Shown here in pieces: positions 15,868-25,362 of a DNA stretch of 64,000 nt. Made by a program: the position numbers and the translations under genes. The notes beneath the pieces are model-generated. The model saw only the letters and a program-made list of their open reading frames with translations. It did not search any database and had not been told where the DNA came from. Source of the DNA: Saccharopolyspora oryzae (lineage in GTDB: Bacteria; Actinomycetota; Actinomycetes; Mycobacteriales; Pseudonocardiaceae); assembly GCF_027853915.1 (NCBI RefSeq), contig NZ_JAQGLA010000008.1, forward strand, positions 1-64,000, given 5' to 3'. Numbering within the stretch: position 1 is the stretch's first letter; every line of letters starts with the position of its first letter.

Positions 15868-16770
15868 TCAGCGCAGGGATCCGAGCCGCTGCCGCATCGA
15901 CGCCAGAACACCGCTGGAGGCGGTCCAGTCGCCGTCGAGCGGGGTGACGGAGACGTAGTCCGCTGCCAGCGCGTTGTTGTCGGAGTCGCGCACCGGATCC
16001 GGCGAGGTGTCGAACACTGGCTGGATCACGTAGCAGTCGGGGCACAGATCGGTGCGCTCGTAGCGCGGCCGGACGAACGCCGACCGGCCGGTCGCGGTCA
16101 CCTTCGTGCCCTTGACCTCGGGCGCCACCGGGTAGTTGATGTTGAGCGTGGTGTGCTCCGGGAGCAGCGGTCCGCCGTTGGAGGTGCTGCGCAGCTGGTC
16201 GAGCACGCGGGTTGCGTACTCGGCGGCAGCGGGCACCGGGCCGAGCTGCGGCGGATCGGTGCTGACGTCGATCTCGACGCTGATCGCGATGGCGGGGATG
16301 GACAGCTCACCGCTGACGTTGGTGGCGCCGACCGTGCCGGAGTGGGCGGCGACCGCGCCGGTGTTCTGCCCCGGGTTCACGCCGGACACCACGACGTCCG
16401 GTGGGTCGCCGGCGAAGACGTTCTGCACCCCGAACGACACCGAATCCCCGGGCGAGCCGCACACCGCCCAGGTGTCCGGGGCCACCTGCTTCGCCGTGAT
16501 GGTGTTCTCCTGCGTCGGTTCCCCGCGCGCGTACTTCGAGGAGAGCTCGGTGCCGCTGCCGCTCTGGTCGTCGCACGGGGCCACCACGGTCACCCGGTGC
16601 CCGGCCGCGCTCAGCGCCTGCTTCAACGCCGAGAGCGTGGGCGCGTCGTAGCCGTCGTCGTTGGTCAGCAGGATGTCCAGCGGCTCCTGCGCCGGGCTCA
16701 CCCCGGGCAACGCGAGCACGCACGCGAGCGCGGCCGTCGAGGCCGCCCACCATCGGGAACTCCGTCTCAT
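15868..16770 (-). CDS. surE: SurE-family 5'/3'-nucleotidase with a signal peptide
   Basis: This 300-aa protein has the SurE active-site start ILLTNDDGYDAPTL (two metal-binding Asp) and the VVSGVNPGQNTG segment, so a metal-dependent nucleoside monophosphatase is expected. Unlike the cytosolic enzyme it begins with a Sec-type signal (residues 1-28, MRR, then a hydrophobic run ending near SPAQ), which predicts secretion. GAGGAGGAG is spaced seven bases from ATG 16770. It is divergent from a LysR regulator with 99 bp between. Scavenging of extracellular nucleotides or phosphate is a plausible role; no partner gene clarifies it. Confidence 0.9.
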   Translation of the reverse strand: MRRSSRWWAASTAALACVLALPGVSPAQEPLDILLTNDDGYDAPTLSALKQALSAAGHRVTVVAPCDDQSGSGTELSSKYARGEPTQENTITAKQVAPDTWAVCGSPGDSVSFGVQNVFAGDPPDVVVSGVNPGQNTGAVAAHSGTVGATNVSGELSIPAIAISVEIDVSTDPPQLGPVPAAAEYATRVLDQLRSTSNGGPLLPEHTTLNINYPVAPEVKGTKVTATGRSAFVRPRYERTDLCPDCYVIQPVFDTSPDPVRDSDNNALAADYVSVTPLDGDWTASSGVLASMRQRLGSLR

Positions 16771-16826
16771 CGATCCACTCCTCCTCGCCGGAATCGGGAG
16801 TTCCCATGGCACCGAAACAACCAAGC

Positions 16827-16838
16827 ACTTGTCCAAGT
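16827..16838. promoter_or_regulatory. Candidate LysR binding palindrome
   Basis: ACTTG-N2-CAAGT lies midway between the divergent surE and lysR starts, inside a wider AAGCA...GCTT frame. LysR proteins usually bind such dyads near their own promoter. Confidence 0.35.
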
Positions 16839-16869
16839 CCGGTTCGGCTTGCTTACATGCCTTCCGGAC

Positions 16870-17727
16870 ATGAACCTCCAACAGCTGCACTACCTCATCG
16901 CCGTCGTCGACCACGGCACGATGACGGCTGCCGCCCGTGCGCTGCACGTCTCCCAACCGGCGCTCGGGCGTGCGGTGCGCGCGCTGGAACGGGAGGTGGG
17001 CACGCCGCTGCTGGCCTCCAACGGGCGACGGTTGCACCCGACGCAGGAAGGACTGGCGGTCGTCGCCCACGCCCGGGCGATCTCCGGCCACATCACCGAC
17101 ATCCTGTCGTTGGGCGAACGGCGGGAGCTCGTCCTGGCGGCCACCCCGACCCTCGGCGCCGGGACGGCACCACGGCTGCTGCGCGTGCTGACCGAGCAGT
17201 GCCCGAACGCAACGGTGTCGCTGGAGCGGCGCGACGGACCGGCCGAAGTCGCCGCCGTGGTGCGGAACGGGCAGGCCATGGCCGGGATCGTCGAGCTGTC
17301 CGCGTCGGACCCGGTCGACGACGGGTTGGGCAGCGTAGCGCTGGGCAGTCGCGAGATCGTGCTGCTGTGCCCGAGCGGAATGCCGGTCCCCGCCGAACTC
17401 CCCCACGCGGGTCTGGCCGAGCTGTCGCTGATCCTGCCCGCGAACGGCCACCGGCGCAGCCAGCTCGACCTCTGGTTCACCTCGCTCGGGCTCCGACCGC
17501 GCGTGGTGTGCGAGACCGACGAGCGCCTGGCCTGGGAGCAGATGGTCGGCGCGGGGCTCGGGTGCGCGTTCACCGACCGGTGGCACGCCGAGAGCGCACC
17601 GGTCCGGGGCACGCGCATCGTGCGGTTGGCACCACCGATCCACACCGAGGTGAAGCTGCTGTACCGCAAGGACAATCCCAGCCGCACCCTGCGACTGCTG
17701 CTGGATGCCCTGGCACGCACCCCCTGA
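16870..17727 (+). CDS. LysR-family transcriptional regulator
   Basis: This 285-aa protein has the standard N-terminal winged helix (residues 1-60, MNLQQLHYLIAVVDHGTMTA then VSQPALGRAVRALE) and a C-terminal effector-binding domain with two lobes. Length is normal. ATG 16870 is chosen because homology begins at the first residues. It is divergent from the secreted SurE nucleotidase, which is its most likely target; the hydantoinase operon starts 127 bp downstream on the same strand and is the other candidate. The inducer is unknown. Confidence 0.9.
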   Translation: MNLQQLHYLIAVVDHGTMTAAARALHVSQPALGRAVRALEREVGTPLLASNGRRLHPTQEGLAVVAHARAISGHITDILSLGERRELVLAATPTLGAGTAPRLLRVLTEQCPNATVSLERRDGPAEVAAVVRNGQAMAGIVELSASDPVDDGLGSVALGSREIVLLCPSGMPVPAELPHAGLAELSLILPANGHRRSQLDLWFTSLGLRPRVVCETDERLAWEQMVGAGLGCAFTDRWHAESAPVRGTRIVRLAPPIHTEVKLLYRKDNPSRTLRLLLDALARTP

Positions 17728-17854
17728 TCAGCGCCGCAGCACCAGATCGGGAGCAGGCGCTGAAATTGCGCCGCCGTCCGCGAACCGGTGGACTTCAGGT
17801 ATGCGCCCGGACCGGGAGACGGCTGGGGTCCGGGGTTGTCGGGCGGGTGACGCG

Positions 17855-19807
17855 ATGCCGGACGAGGTCGAGGCGTGTGCCGGGGTGGACGTCGGAGGCA
17901 CGTTCACCGACGTCGTCCTGCACGCCCCCGGCCACCGGCCGAAGGCCGTGAAGGTGCCCACCACCCCGTCCGATCCCGCCGAAGGGGTCCAGCGAGGCGT
18001 GGCGGAAAGCTTGCCGGACGGCGCCCTCCGCCTGCTTCCGCACGGCAGCACCACGGCGACCAATGCCGTGCTGGAGCGCAAGATCGCGCGCACCGCGTTC
18101 GTCACCACCGCAGGTTTCACCGACGTGCTGCAGATCGCCCGGCAGAACCGGCCCGCGCTCTACGACCTGTCGGTGACCAAGCCCGAGCCGCTCATCCCGC
18201 GGGAGCTGGTGGTCACGGTCGAGGAGCGGATGGGGCCGGACGGCGAGCCGATCATCGCCCTGACCGACGACGAGATCGAGCGCGCGGTGGACGCAGTGCG
18301 TCGGCTGGAGCCCGAGGCGATCGCGGTGAGCCTGCTGTTCTCCTACGCGTGCGACGACCACGAGCGGCGGTTGTGCACCGCGCTGGGCGAGCTGGGTGTG
18401 CCGATCACCCGTTCCAGCGCGCTGCTGCCGGAATTCCGGGAGTTCGAGCGGGCGTCCACCTGCGTGCTCAACGCGGCGATCGAGCCGGTGATGCACCGGT
18501 ACTTGTCCAACCTGGAAACCCGCTTGCCGGATCCGACCATCACCGTGATGACCTCCAGCGGCGGCACCGCCGGCGTGGCCTTCGCCGCCACCGCTCCCGT
18601 GCACACCCTGCTGTCCGGACCGGCGGCCGGTGTGGTGGCGGCCGGGGCGGTGGCGCGTTCGGCCGGGTTCGACGACGCGATCGCCTTCGACATGGGCGGC
18701 ACCTCGACCGACGTCTGCCTGATCCGCGACGGGCACCCCGAGGTCTCGACCTCTTCGGAGATCGCCGGTCTGCCGTTCCGCACCCCCGCTGTCGGGATCC
18801 ACACGGTGGGGGCCGGAGGTGGCTCGATCGCCTGGGTGGACACCGGTGGCGCATTGCGGGTCGGGCCGCGTTCGGCGGGCGCGGACCCCGGACCCGCCTG
18901 CTACGGAGCAGGTGGGCAGGAACCGACCGTGACCGATGCGCACTGCGCGCTGGGCCACCTGGACCCGGCCCGCGAGCTCGGCGGTGGATTGCGCTTGGAC
19001 GCCGACGCAGCGGACCGCGCGTTGTCCGGGCTGCCGGAGTCCGCTGGGGGCGTGCTCGCCGTGGTCCGGGCGACGATGGCGCGCGCGCTGCGCCGGGTCA
19101 GCACCGAACGCGGCGTCGACCCGTCCGGGTTGGCCCTGGTCGCTTACGGCGGCGCAGGCCCGCTGCACGCGACCGCGCTCGCACGCGAGCTCGGCTGCCC
19201 GGCGGTCGTGGTGCCCCCGGCGCCAGGCGTGCTCAGCGCGCTCGGCCTGCTGCTGGCCCCGCCCCGGTTCGAGGCCTCTCGAACCGTGTTGTCCAGCGCC
19301 GGGGACGACCTGTCGGAGCTCTGGGACGAACTGGCCGACGAAGCGCGCCGCGAGCTCGAAAAGCAAGGGGTGGCAACGAACATCGAACTGTCCAAAGTGG
19401 CTGACATGCGCTACGCGGGCCAGTCGCACGAGCTGCGGGTCGACGTGACCGGCGAAACCGGGACCGCTGAGCTGCTGCACACCGCGCACCGCGAGGCCTA
19501 CGGCTACGAGATGCGGGACGAGCCGGTCGAGGTGGTGACGCTGCGCGTCGTCGCCCGGGGCGAACCGGTGCTCGCCGCCCCACCGGGGAACTGGGACCAG
19601 GGCAGCCCGGAGACCAAGCCGGACCGCGAGATCGGCATCGGCGACCGGACGGTGCGCGCCCACGTCGTCCCGCGCGCCGGCCTGCACCCGGGCGACGAGA
19701 TCACCGGCCCGGCGCTGGTCGAACAGCCCGACACCACGACGCTGCTCGACGATGGCGAGGTGGCGTTCGTGGACGACGCGGAGAACCTGGTGGTGCGGTT
19801 GACATGA
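17855..19807 (+). CDS. hyuA: Hydantoinase/oxoprolinase family protein, subunit A
   Basis: This 650-aa protein is the ATPase-fold subunit of ATP-dependent hydantoinases and 5-oxoprolinases, which open cyclic amides. The actin-like phosphate loops GVDVGGTFTDVV (residues 8-19) and DMGGTSTDVCL mark the two lobes, and GAGGGSIAWVD and GPRSAGADPGPACYG are family signatures. Length is typical for HyuA. ATG 17855 has GGGCGGG upstream. Its stop overlaps the start of subunit B (ATGA), so both are made in equal amounts. Whether the substrate is a hydantoin, 5-oxoproline or acetophenone-like compound is not decided by sequence. Confidence 0.92.
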   Translation: MPDEVEACAGVDVGGTFTDVVLHAPGHRPKAVKVPTTPSDPAEGVQRGVAESLPDGALRLLPHGSTTATNAVLERKIARTAFVTTAGFTDVLQIARQNRPALYDLSVTKPEPLIPRELVVTVEERMGPDGEPIIALTDDEIERAVDAVRRLEPEAIAVSLLFSYACDDHERRLCTALGELGVPITRSSALLPEFREFERASTCVLNAAIEPVMHRYLSNLETRLPDPTITVMTSSGGTAGVAFAATAPVHTLLSGPAAGVVAAGAVARSAGFDDAIAFDMGGTSTDVCLIRDGHPEVSTSSEIAGLPFRTPAVGIHTVGAGGGSIAWVDTGGALRVGPRSAGADPGPACYGAGGQEPTVTDAHCALGHLDPARELGGGLRLDADAADRALSGLPESAGGVLAVVRATMARALRRVSTERGVDPSGLALVAYGGAGPLHATALARELGCPAVVVPPAPGVLSALGLLLAPPRFEASRTVLSSAGDDLSELWDELADEARRELEKQGVATNIELSKVADMRYAGQSHELRVDVTGETGTAELLHTAHREAYGYEMRDEPVEVVTLRVVARGEPVLAAPPGNWDQGSPETKPDREIGIGDRTVRAHVVPRAGLHPGDEITGPALVEQPDTTTLLDDGEVAFVDDAENLVVRLT

Positions 19808-21366
19808 CCGAACTGTCCGCGGTGGAACTCGAGGTGTTCCGGCACGCGCTGGCCGGGGTCGCCGACGAGATGGGCGTGGCCCTGCGCCGCGCCGCCTACT
19901 CCCCCAACATCAAGGAGCGCGCGGACTGCTCGGCCGCGGTGTTCGACGCCGACGGCGAGATGGTGGCGCAGGCCGAGCACATCCCGGTGCACCTGGGCGC
20001 GATGCCCGCCAGCGTCCGCGCGGTGCTGGACACCTGCGGTCGGCTCGAGCCGGGTGCGCAGGTGTGCGTCAACGACCCGTACCTGGGCGGGACCCACCTG
20101 CCGGACCTGACGATCGTCGCCGCGGTCGGTGACGGCGACCGGTTGCTGGGTTACGTGGCCAACCGCGCGCACCACGCCGACGTCGGCGGGGCGGCGCCGG
20201 GTTCGATGCCAGCGTCGGCCACCGAGATCGCGATGGAGGGCGTGCGGATCCCACCGGTGCGCATCGCCGACGCCGACGGCGAGCGCGAGGACGTGGTCCG
20301 GCTGATCGCGGCCAATTCCCGCACTCCCGGTGAACGGCGCGGTGACCTGCGCGCCCAGTTCGCCGCCAACCACGTCGGCGCGGTGCGGATGCGCGAACTC
20401 GCCGAGCGGATGGGCTCGGAGCGGCTGCGCGCGGCTATGTCGGCGGTGTGCGACTACTCCGACCGCCGGGTGCGGGCGGCGATCCGCGAGATCCCCGACG
20501 GCTGCTACCGCAACGAGGACGTGCTGGAGATCGGCGACGGCGTGCCGATCCGGGCGGCGGTGACCGTCACCGGCGACGAGGTGGCGATCGACTTCGACGG
20601 CACCGCCGACCAGATCCCGGTGAACTGCAACGCGGTGTTCGCGGTGACGCTGTCGGCGTCGATGTTCGTCCTGCGGATGCTCACCGATCCCGACGCACCG
20701 CCCAACGCCGGGTGCTACCGGGCGTTGCGCGTGACCGCGCCCGAGGGCACCGTGGTCAACCCCGTGTTCCCGGCGCCGACTGCGGCGGGCAACGTCGAGA
20801 CCAGCCAGCGCATCGTGGACGTCCTGCTCGGCGCGTTCGCCCAGGCGATCCCCGACCGCGTGCCGGCAGCGGGCCAGGGAACGATGAACAACCTGCTCAT
20901 CGGCGGTAGCGAACCGGCGTTCAGCTACTACGAGACGCTCGGCGGCGGTGAGGGCGGAACCCCCGACCGGGCCGGCATGTCCGGGGTGCACACCGGCATG
21001 ACCAACACGCAGAACACCCCGGCCGAGGCGGTGGAGCTCGGCTACCCGCTGCGGGTCTGGCGCTACGAGTTGCGCCCGTCCTCGGGCGGCGCTGGGCACC
21101 ACCCCGGTGGCGAAGGCCTCGTGCGCGAGATCGAGGCCCTGGCCGACTGCACCCTGACGATCCAGTCCGAGCGCCGCAGCCACGCGCCTCCGGGCGCCCG
21201 GGGCGGCCTGCCTGGCGAGGTGGGCCGCAACGTCCTCGTCCGCGCCGACGGCGCTGAGCAGGAACTCCCGGCGAAGGGCACCTGGCCGCTGCGCCGAGGA
21301 GACCGGATCCGCATCGAAACCCCAGGTGGCGGAGGCTGGGGAAAGCCGGCGGGAGAGTTACGCTGA
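19804..21366 (+). CDS. hyuB: Hydantoinase/oxoprolinase family protein, subunit B
   Basis: This 520-aa partner of HyuA carries the family B features: RRAAYSPNIKERADCSAAVFD near residues 27-47, HIPVHLGAMP, NDPYLGGTHLPD, and the glycine-rich GGGEGGTPDRAGMSGVHTGMTNT region. In the known enzymes B forms the hydrolase site with A coupling ATP. It is translationally coupled to hyuA and ends before a hairpin terminator. A LysR gene, an atypical Nramp-fold transporter and an MFS carrier lie convergently downstream and could supply the substrate. Confidence 0.92.
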   Translation: MTELSAVELEVFRHALAGVADEMGVALRRAAYSPNIKERADCSAAVFDADGEMVAQAEHIPVHLGAMPASVRAVLDTCGRLEPGAQVCVNDPYLGGTHLPDLTIVAAVGDGDRLLGYVANRAHHADVGGAAPGSMPASATEIAMEGVRIPPVRIADADGEREDVVRLIAANSRTPGERRGDLRAQFAANHVGAVRMRELAERMGSERLRAAMSAVCDYSDRRVRAAIREIPDGCYRNEDVLEIGDGVPIRAAVTVTGDEVAIDFDGTADQIPVNCNAVFAVTLSASMFVLRMLTDPDAPPNAGCYRALRVTAPEGTVVNPVFPAPTAAGNVETSQRIVDVLLGAFAQAIPDRVPAAGQGTMNNLLIGGSEPAFSYYETLGGGEGGTPDRAGMSGVHTGMTNTQNTPAEAVELGYPLRVWRYELRPSSGGAGHHPGGEGLVREIEALADCTLTIQSERRSHAPPGARGGLPGEVGRNVLVRADGAEQELPAKGTWPLRRGDRIRIETPGGGGWGKPAGELR

Positions 21367-21422
21367 AGCTGCGGACCGGGCGCTCCGCGCTGGCACGTGG
21401 AGCATTCGCACCCCCGGCCCAC

Positions 21423-21454
21423 GGAGCCTCCGACCCACGCGGCCGGAGGCTTCC
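21423..21454. terminator. Bidirectional hairpin between hyuB and the LysR gene
   Basis: GGAGCCTCCG pairs with CGGAGGCTTCC (one G-T pair) around an 11-nt loop, placed between convergent genes, so it can end both transcripts. Confidence 0.6.
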
Positions 21455-21476
21455 CACGTCGGTGCGGGTCAGTCCC

Positions 21477-22406
21477 TCAGGATCCGAACGCCGGGAGCGG
21501 TGCCTCGGCGAGGAGCGCGTGCACCGCTTCCTTGGCCCGGGTGGGGGTTCTGTCGGTCCGCCACCACAAAGCGACTTCACGTCCCCGAACGGCGTCGGCG
21601 ATCGGGACGACGTGGACGCCTTCGGTGTTCGCCATCAGCATCGCCAGGGCGTTGGTCACGCCGACCGCGATTCCCCGGCGCGCCAGGGCGATCAGGGTCT
21701 GCGGTTGGTTGGTGCGGAACACGACGTCGGGCACCAGACCGGCCTGCTCGAAGGCCATCGCCGTCTCGACGTTGTCGTTGCCGCGGCCGGTGTTGTCCCC
21801 CACCGTGATCAGTTGCCGGCAGGCCAGCTCCGCCAACCGCAGCGGGCCTGCCGGGGCCTCCTCGTCGGGCACGACCGCCACCAGCGGTTCCTGCCAGAGC
21901 GTTCGGCAGGTGAACGCGTCGCTGGTCGGCGCGGGCAGCACCGGGCGGACGGCGAGATCGACGTCGCCGGAGAGCAGTGCCGCCTCCAGTTCCAGCGTCG
22001 TGCCCTCCCACAGCACCAGCTCGACACCGGGGTACCGCAGCGCGCTCTGCTCCAGCAGGAACGGGAACAGGTGCGCCGCCGCGCTGGGGTACGCGCCCAG
22101 GCGCACCTTCCCGCACACCCGCTGCGCGGCGCGCGACGCGTTGTCGCTGGCCGCCTGGAGGTGCTGCAGCATGCCGCGGGCGTGCGGCAGCAGCTCGCGG
22201 CCTTCGGCGGTGAGCTCGACCGGGGTGCAGGCGCGGTCGAACAACCGCACGCCCAGCGCTCGTTCCAGTTCGGCGACGTGGGTGCTGATCCTCGACTGCG
22301 ACCGGTACAGGGCGTGCGCCGCGGCCGAGAACCCGCCGTGCTCCACCACGGAGACGAAGCTGATGAACCAGTCCAGGCGGAAGCGGTACGCCTCCGCCGC
22401 CTTCAC
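21477..22406 (-). CDS. LysR-family transcriptional regulator
   Basis: This ~309-aa regulator has an N-terminal helix-turn-helix (FISFVSVVEHGGFSAAAHAL, then SQSRISTHVAELER) and a periplasmic-binding-like effector domain. I chose GTG 22406 because GCGGGG lies eight bases upstream; GTG 22415 would add three residues. It is transcribed with the Nramp-like transporter gene (66 bp upstream on the same strand) and converges on hyuB, so it likely controls this amide-utilisation block. Effector unknown. Confidence 0.9.
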   Translation of the reverse strand: MKAAEAYRFRLDWFISFVSVVEHGGFSAAAHALYRSQSRISTHVAELERALGVRLFDRACTPVELTAEGRELLPHARGMLQHLQAASDNASRAAQRVCGKVRLGAYPSAAAHLFPFLLEQSALRYPGVELVLWEGTTLELEAALLSGDVDLAVRPVLPAPTSDAFTCRTLWQEPLVAVVPDEEAPAGPLRLAELACRQLITVGDNTGRGNDNVETAMAFEQAGLVPDVVFRTNQPQTLIALARRGIAVGVTNALAMLMANTEGVHVVPIADAVRGREVALWWRTDRTPTRAKEAVHALLAEAPLPAFGS

Positions 22407-22472
22407 CGCGACCACCCCGCGTCGTCCATGCCACCACCTGTCCGGTCCGCCGCACCCGACAGATGATCTCGG

Positions 22473-23900
22473 TCAGCCGAACAACTTGTCCAGCTGCTGG
22501 TGCGCGGTCAGCACCGCGAGCACGCCGAACAGCAGGATCGACCAGATCAGCGCCGCCATCCGGTAGCCGCGGATGCGGATCGGGCCGGGCAGCATCTTGC
22601 GGTTGATCGCGATCAGCAGACCGGAGTAGATGAACATCATCGTCCCGCCGGTGCAGGCCGCGATCGTCGCCAGCAGCAGCGGCTGGCCGAGCCCGGCGAG
22701 GACCACCACGATGCCGATCAGCACCAGACCCCACACCAGCACCGCGTAGAGCAGGCTCTCCGAGACCTTCGGGAAGTAGGTCGTCTTCAGCACGTCGGCG
22801 GCCAGCCGGCTGGTGTAGTCGACGATGCCCAGCGCCGCGGCGAACAGCGAGAACGCGCCCACGATCCAGAAGAAGTAGCCGAACCAGCCGCCGGCCGCGG
22901 CCATCATCGCCTCGCCCTCGACGCGCAGGAACGACACGTCGTTGGACACCTCGCCGGAGCCGAAGACGGTCGCGTACGCCAGCAGCGACATGAACATGAT
23001 GGACAGGAACGTGATGGCCACGAAGGTCCACGCCTGCTCCTTGTTGGCGAAGCGCCACCACGCCCGCCAGCGGCCCAGGTTCTCCTCGGTGGCCGGGAAG
23101 ATGAACCCGGCCTGGCCGCGCGCTTCGGTCTCCCCGGTCAGCGGCGAGACGATCTTGGGCACGTAGCGGCCCATGCCGAAGCCCTTGTCCCGGATCCAGT
23201 TGCTCTGCACCAGGTTCTGGCCGCCACCGGCACCGGCGAAGGCCAGCGCGCCCATCAGCACGGCGAAGCCCAGTTCCTCGGCCGGGAAACGCGGTTCGGT
23301 GACGATCGAGGGCACCGCGCTCCAAGCGCTGGCGCCGATGACGGACACCGAGCCGATCACGATGAGCAGCAAGATCGCGGCCACCTTGACCATCTGCGCC
23401 CGTTCCAGCGCGGTGTAGACGGCGGGGGCCAGGGTGAGGATCAGCGCCACGACGACGAGGATCACCACCGACACCACTGCGACGTCGCCGCCGAAGGCGT
23501 AGGTGAACAGGGTCGCCGAGCTGGTCGCCCAGGCCGGCCACAGGTTCGCGAAGTAGGCCATCACCGCGAACACCAGGCCCCAGTGCTTCCACAACCGGCT
23601 GAACCCGGTGACCGCGGTTTCCCCGGTGGCCAGGGTGTAGCGCTCGATCTCCATGTTCAGGAAGTACTGGGTGAGCAGGCCGAGCAGCGCAGCCCACACG
23701 AAGGTCAGCCCGACCTGCGAGGTGATGTACGGGAAGAGGATGAACTCACCGCTGGCCAGCCCCACGCCGGCGGCGACGATGCCGGGGCCGATCAGCCGCC
23801 ACTGCTTGACCGGCGGTTCCGGCAGGTCGCGAACCTGCGGCCGCGGGATGTGCTTGTCCGGGAAGGCCTTCGCCGGATCGGTCCGGTTCGCTTCGACCAT
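22473..23900 (-). CDS. Nramp-fold transporter lacking the metal-binding motifs
   Basis: This 475-aa protein has 11-12 predicted membrane spans and the Nramp/LeuT-like pattern, with GPGIVAAGVGLASGE (residues 38-52) in TM1 and GAGGGQNLVQS in TM6. True Nramp metal carriers have DPGN in TM1 and MPH in TM6; neither is present here, so a metal substrate is unlikely even if databases label it so. GAGGGG precedes ATG 23900. Its neighbours (hydantoinase A/B, LysR, an organic-anion MFS carrier) suggest an organic substrate such as an amide or cyclic imide. This is inference from context. Confidence 0.85.
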   Translation of the reverse strand: MVEANRTDPAKAFPDKHIPRPQVRDLPEPPVKQWRLIGPGIVAAGVGLASGEFILFPYITSQVGLTFVWAALLGLLTQYFLNMEIERYTLATGETAVTGFSRLWKHWGLVFAVMAYFANLWPAWATSSATLFTYAFGGDVAVVSVVILVVVALILTLAPAVYTALERAQMVKVAAILLLIVIGSVSVIGASAWSAVPSIVTEPRFPAEELGFAVLMGALAFAGAGGGQNLVQSNWIRDKGFGMGRYVPKIVSPLTGETEARGQAGFIFPATEENLGRWRAWWRFANKEQAWTFVAITFLSIMFMSLLAYATVFGSGEVSNDVSFLRVEGEAMMAAAGGWFGYFFWIVGAFSLFAAALGIVDYTSRLAADVLKTTYFPKVSESLLYAVLVWGLVLIGIVVVLAGLGQPLLLATIAACTGGTMMFIYSGLLIAINRKMLPGPIRIRGYRMAALIWSILLFGVLAVLTAHQQLDKLFG

Positions 23901-23942
23901 GCGCGTCCCCTCACCACGGGTGTCTGATGTGGACAGTTCCGG

Positions 23943-25193
23943 TCATCGGACCGGTTCGGCCTCGGGCATGCCGACGGGTTTGCCGACCAGGAACGCGTAG
24001 CTGAGCGCTGCGACGATGGCGATCCCGCTGGCCGCCAGCAGCGCGAGCACGAAGGATCCGGTCTCGTCGACGATGATCCCGGTGATCAGCGGGGCGAACG
24101 CACCGCCGAAGTAGCCGCCGAAGTTCTGCAGGCTGCCCAGCGACGCGGTGATCCGCTCGGCGCCGACGGTGGTGGCCAGCGACCAGGCACCGGCGCTGGC
24201 GTTGTTCATGAAGAACTGCGAGGCGGAGATGCACACCAGCGCGAGCGTGGTGCTCGGGGTGAGCGCCACCGGGATGGTGCACAGCCCGCCGAGCAGCAAT
24301 CCGGCGCAGATCGGCACCTTGCGGGCGATCATGGTCGAAACCCCGCGCCGCACCAGCAGATCGCCGACGCCGCCACCGGAGAGCATGCCCAGCGTTCCGG
24401 CCAGGTAGGGCACGATGAGCGCCATGCCGGTGTCGGCCACGCTCAGCCCGCGCTCGCCTTCCAGGTAGGCCGGGAGCCAGGTCAGGTAGAGGTAGATGGA
24501 GTAGATGACGCCGGAGAAGCCGATCATCATGCCCCAGGTGCTGCGGTGCCGCAGCAGGCCGAGCCATTCGCGCAGCGACACCGGTTCCGGGGCGGGTTCG
24601 GGGTCGTCCAGCAACTGCTTGCGGTCCCGGTAGACGACGAACCAGATCAGCGCCAGCACGATCCCGGCGACGCCCGCGACCACGAACATCGTGCGCCACC
24701 CGTAGCTGAGCATCAGCCAGGTCAGCAGCGGCGGCGCGATGGCCGGGGCCAGCGTCGAAGCGGTGTTGAACAGCCCGATCGGCAGTCCGCGCGATTCGCG
24801 CGGGAACCAGTCGGCGACGACCTTGGCGCCACCGGGGAACGCCGGTGCTTCACCGATCCCCAGGAACAAGCGTCCGAACAGCATCTGCTTGAAGTTCGCT
24901 GCGAGCCCGCAGAAGGCCTGCGCGATCGACCACAGCAGCAGTCCGCCGCCGAGCACCTTCCGCGGCCCGAACCGGTCGAGCAACCCGCCCGCGGGCAGCT
25001 GGGCGAAGGCGTAGGCCCAGGAGAAGACCGACAGCAGCAGCCCCATCTCGGTGGGGCCGATGCCGAACTCGTCCTGGACGCTGTGGTTGGCGATGGCCAG
25101 CGTGCTCCGGTCGATGTAGTTGACGATGCCGATGAGCAGCAACATCACGAGCAGCAGGACGCGCATCCGGCGGATGCTCTGCGGTGGCTTCAT
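23943..25193 (-). CDS. MFS transporter, anion:cation symporter family
   Basis: This 416-aa 12-span carrier has the family's NYIDRSTLAIA in TM1 and LPAGGLLDRFGPRKVLG after TM2, followed by GEAPAFPGGAKVVADWFP. Relatives import organic acids such as glucarate, tartrate or phthalate. It ends 42 bp before the start of the Nramp-like gene on the same strand, so the two and the LysR gene may form one transcript. The 169-bp upstream space holds no recognised element. Substrate not determined. Confidence 0.9.
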   Translation of the reverse strand: MKPPQSIRRMRVLLLVMLLLIGIVNYIDRSTLAIANHSVQDEFGIGPTEMGLLLSVFSWAYAFAQLPAGGLLDRFGPRKVLGGGLLLWSIAQAFCGLAANFKQMLFGRLFLGIGEAPAFPGGAKVVADWFPRESRGLPIGLFNTASTLAPAIAPPLLTWLMLSYGWRTMFVVAGVAGIVLALIWFVVYRDRKQLLDDPEPAPEPVSLREWLGLLRHRSTWGMMIGFSGVIYSIYLYLTWLPAYLEGERGLSVADTGMALIVPYLAGTLGMLSGGGVGDLLVRRGVSTMIARKVPICAGLLLGGLCTIPVALTPSTTLALVCISASQFFMNNASAGAWSLATTVGAERITASLGSLQNFGGYFGGAFAPLITGIIVDETGSFVLALLAASGIAIVAALSYAFLVGKPVGMPEAEPVR

Positions 25194-25362
25194 TCGGTTC
25201 CCCCGGACGGCGGTGTCCTAGTAGGGCCAACGTGCCCGGACCCGACCGAGCCGCGGAGATCGCCCGCCGGATTCCGGCGCTTGACCATAAGCAGCCGTCA
25301 CACCCCGGTGAAGCGCACTTTTCGCATACCCGCCATCCGCTCCGCGGATGACGCACCGCGCC

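Noticed and set aside
15435-15911. A 158-codon minus-strand frame over the micro-peptide region
   Set aside because: It spans the surE terminator hairpin and the surE 3' end, has Pro/Arg/Gln-rich shadow composition, and lacks a start signal; the two short frames have good ribosome sites.
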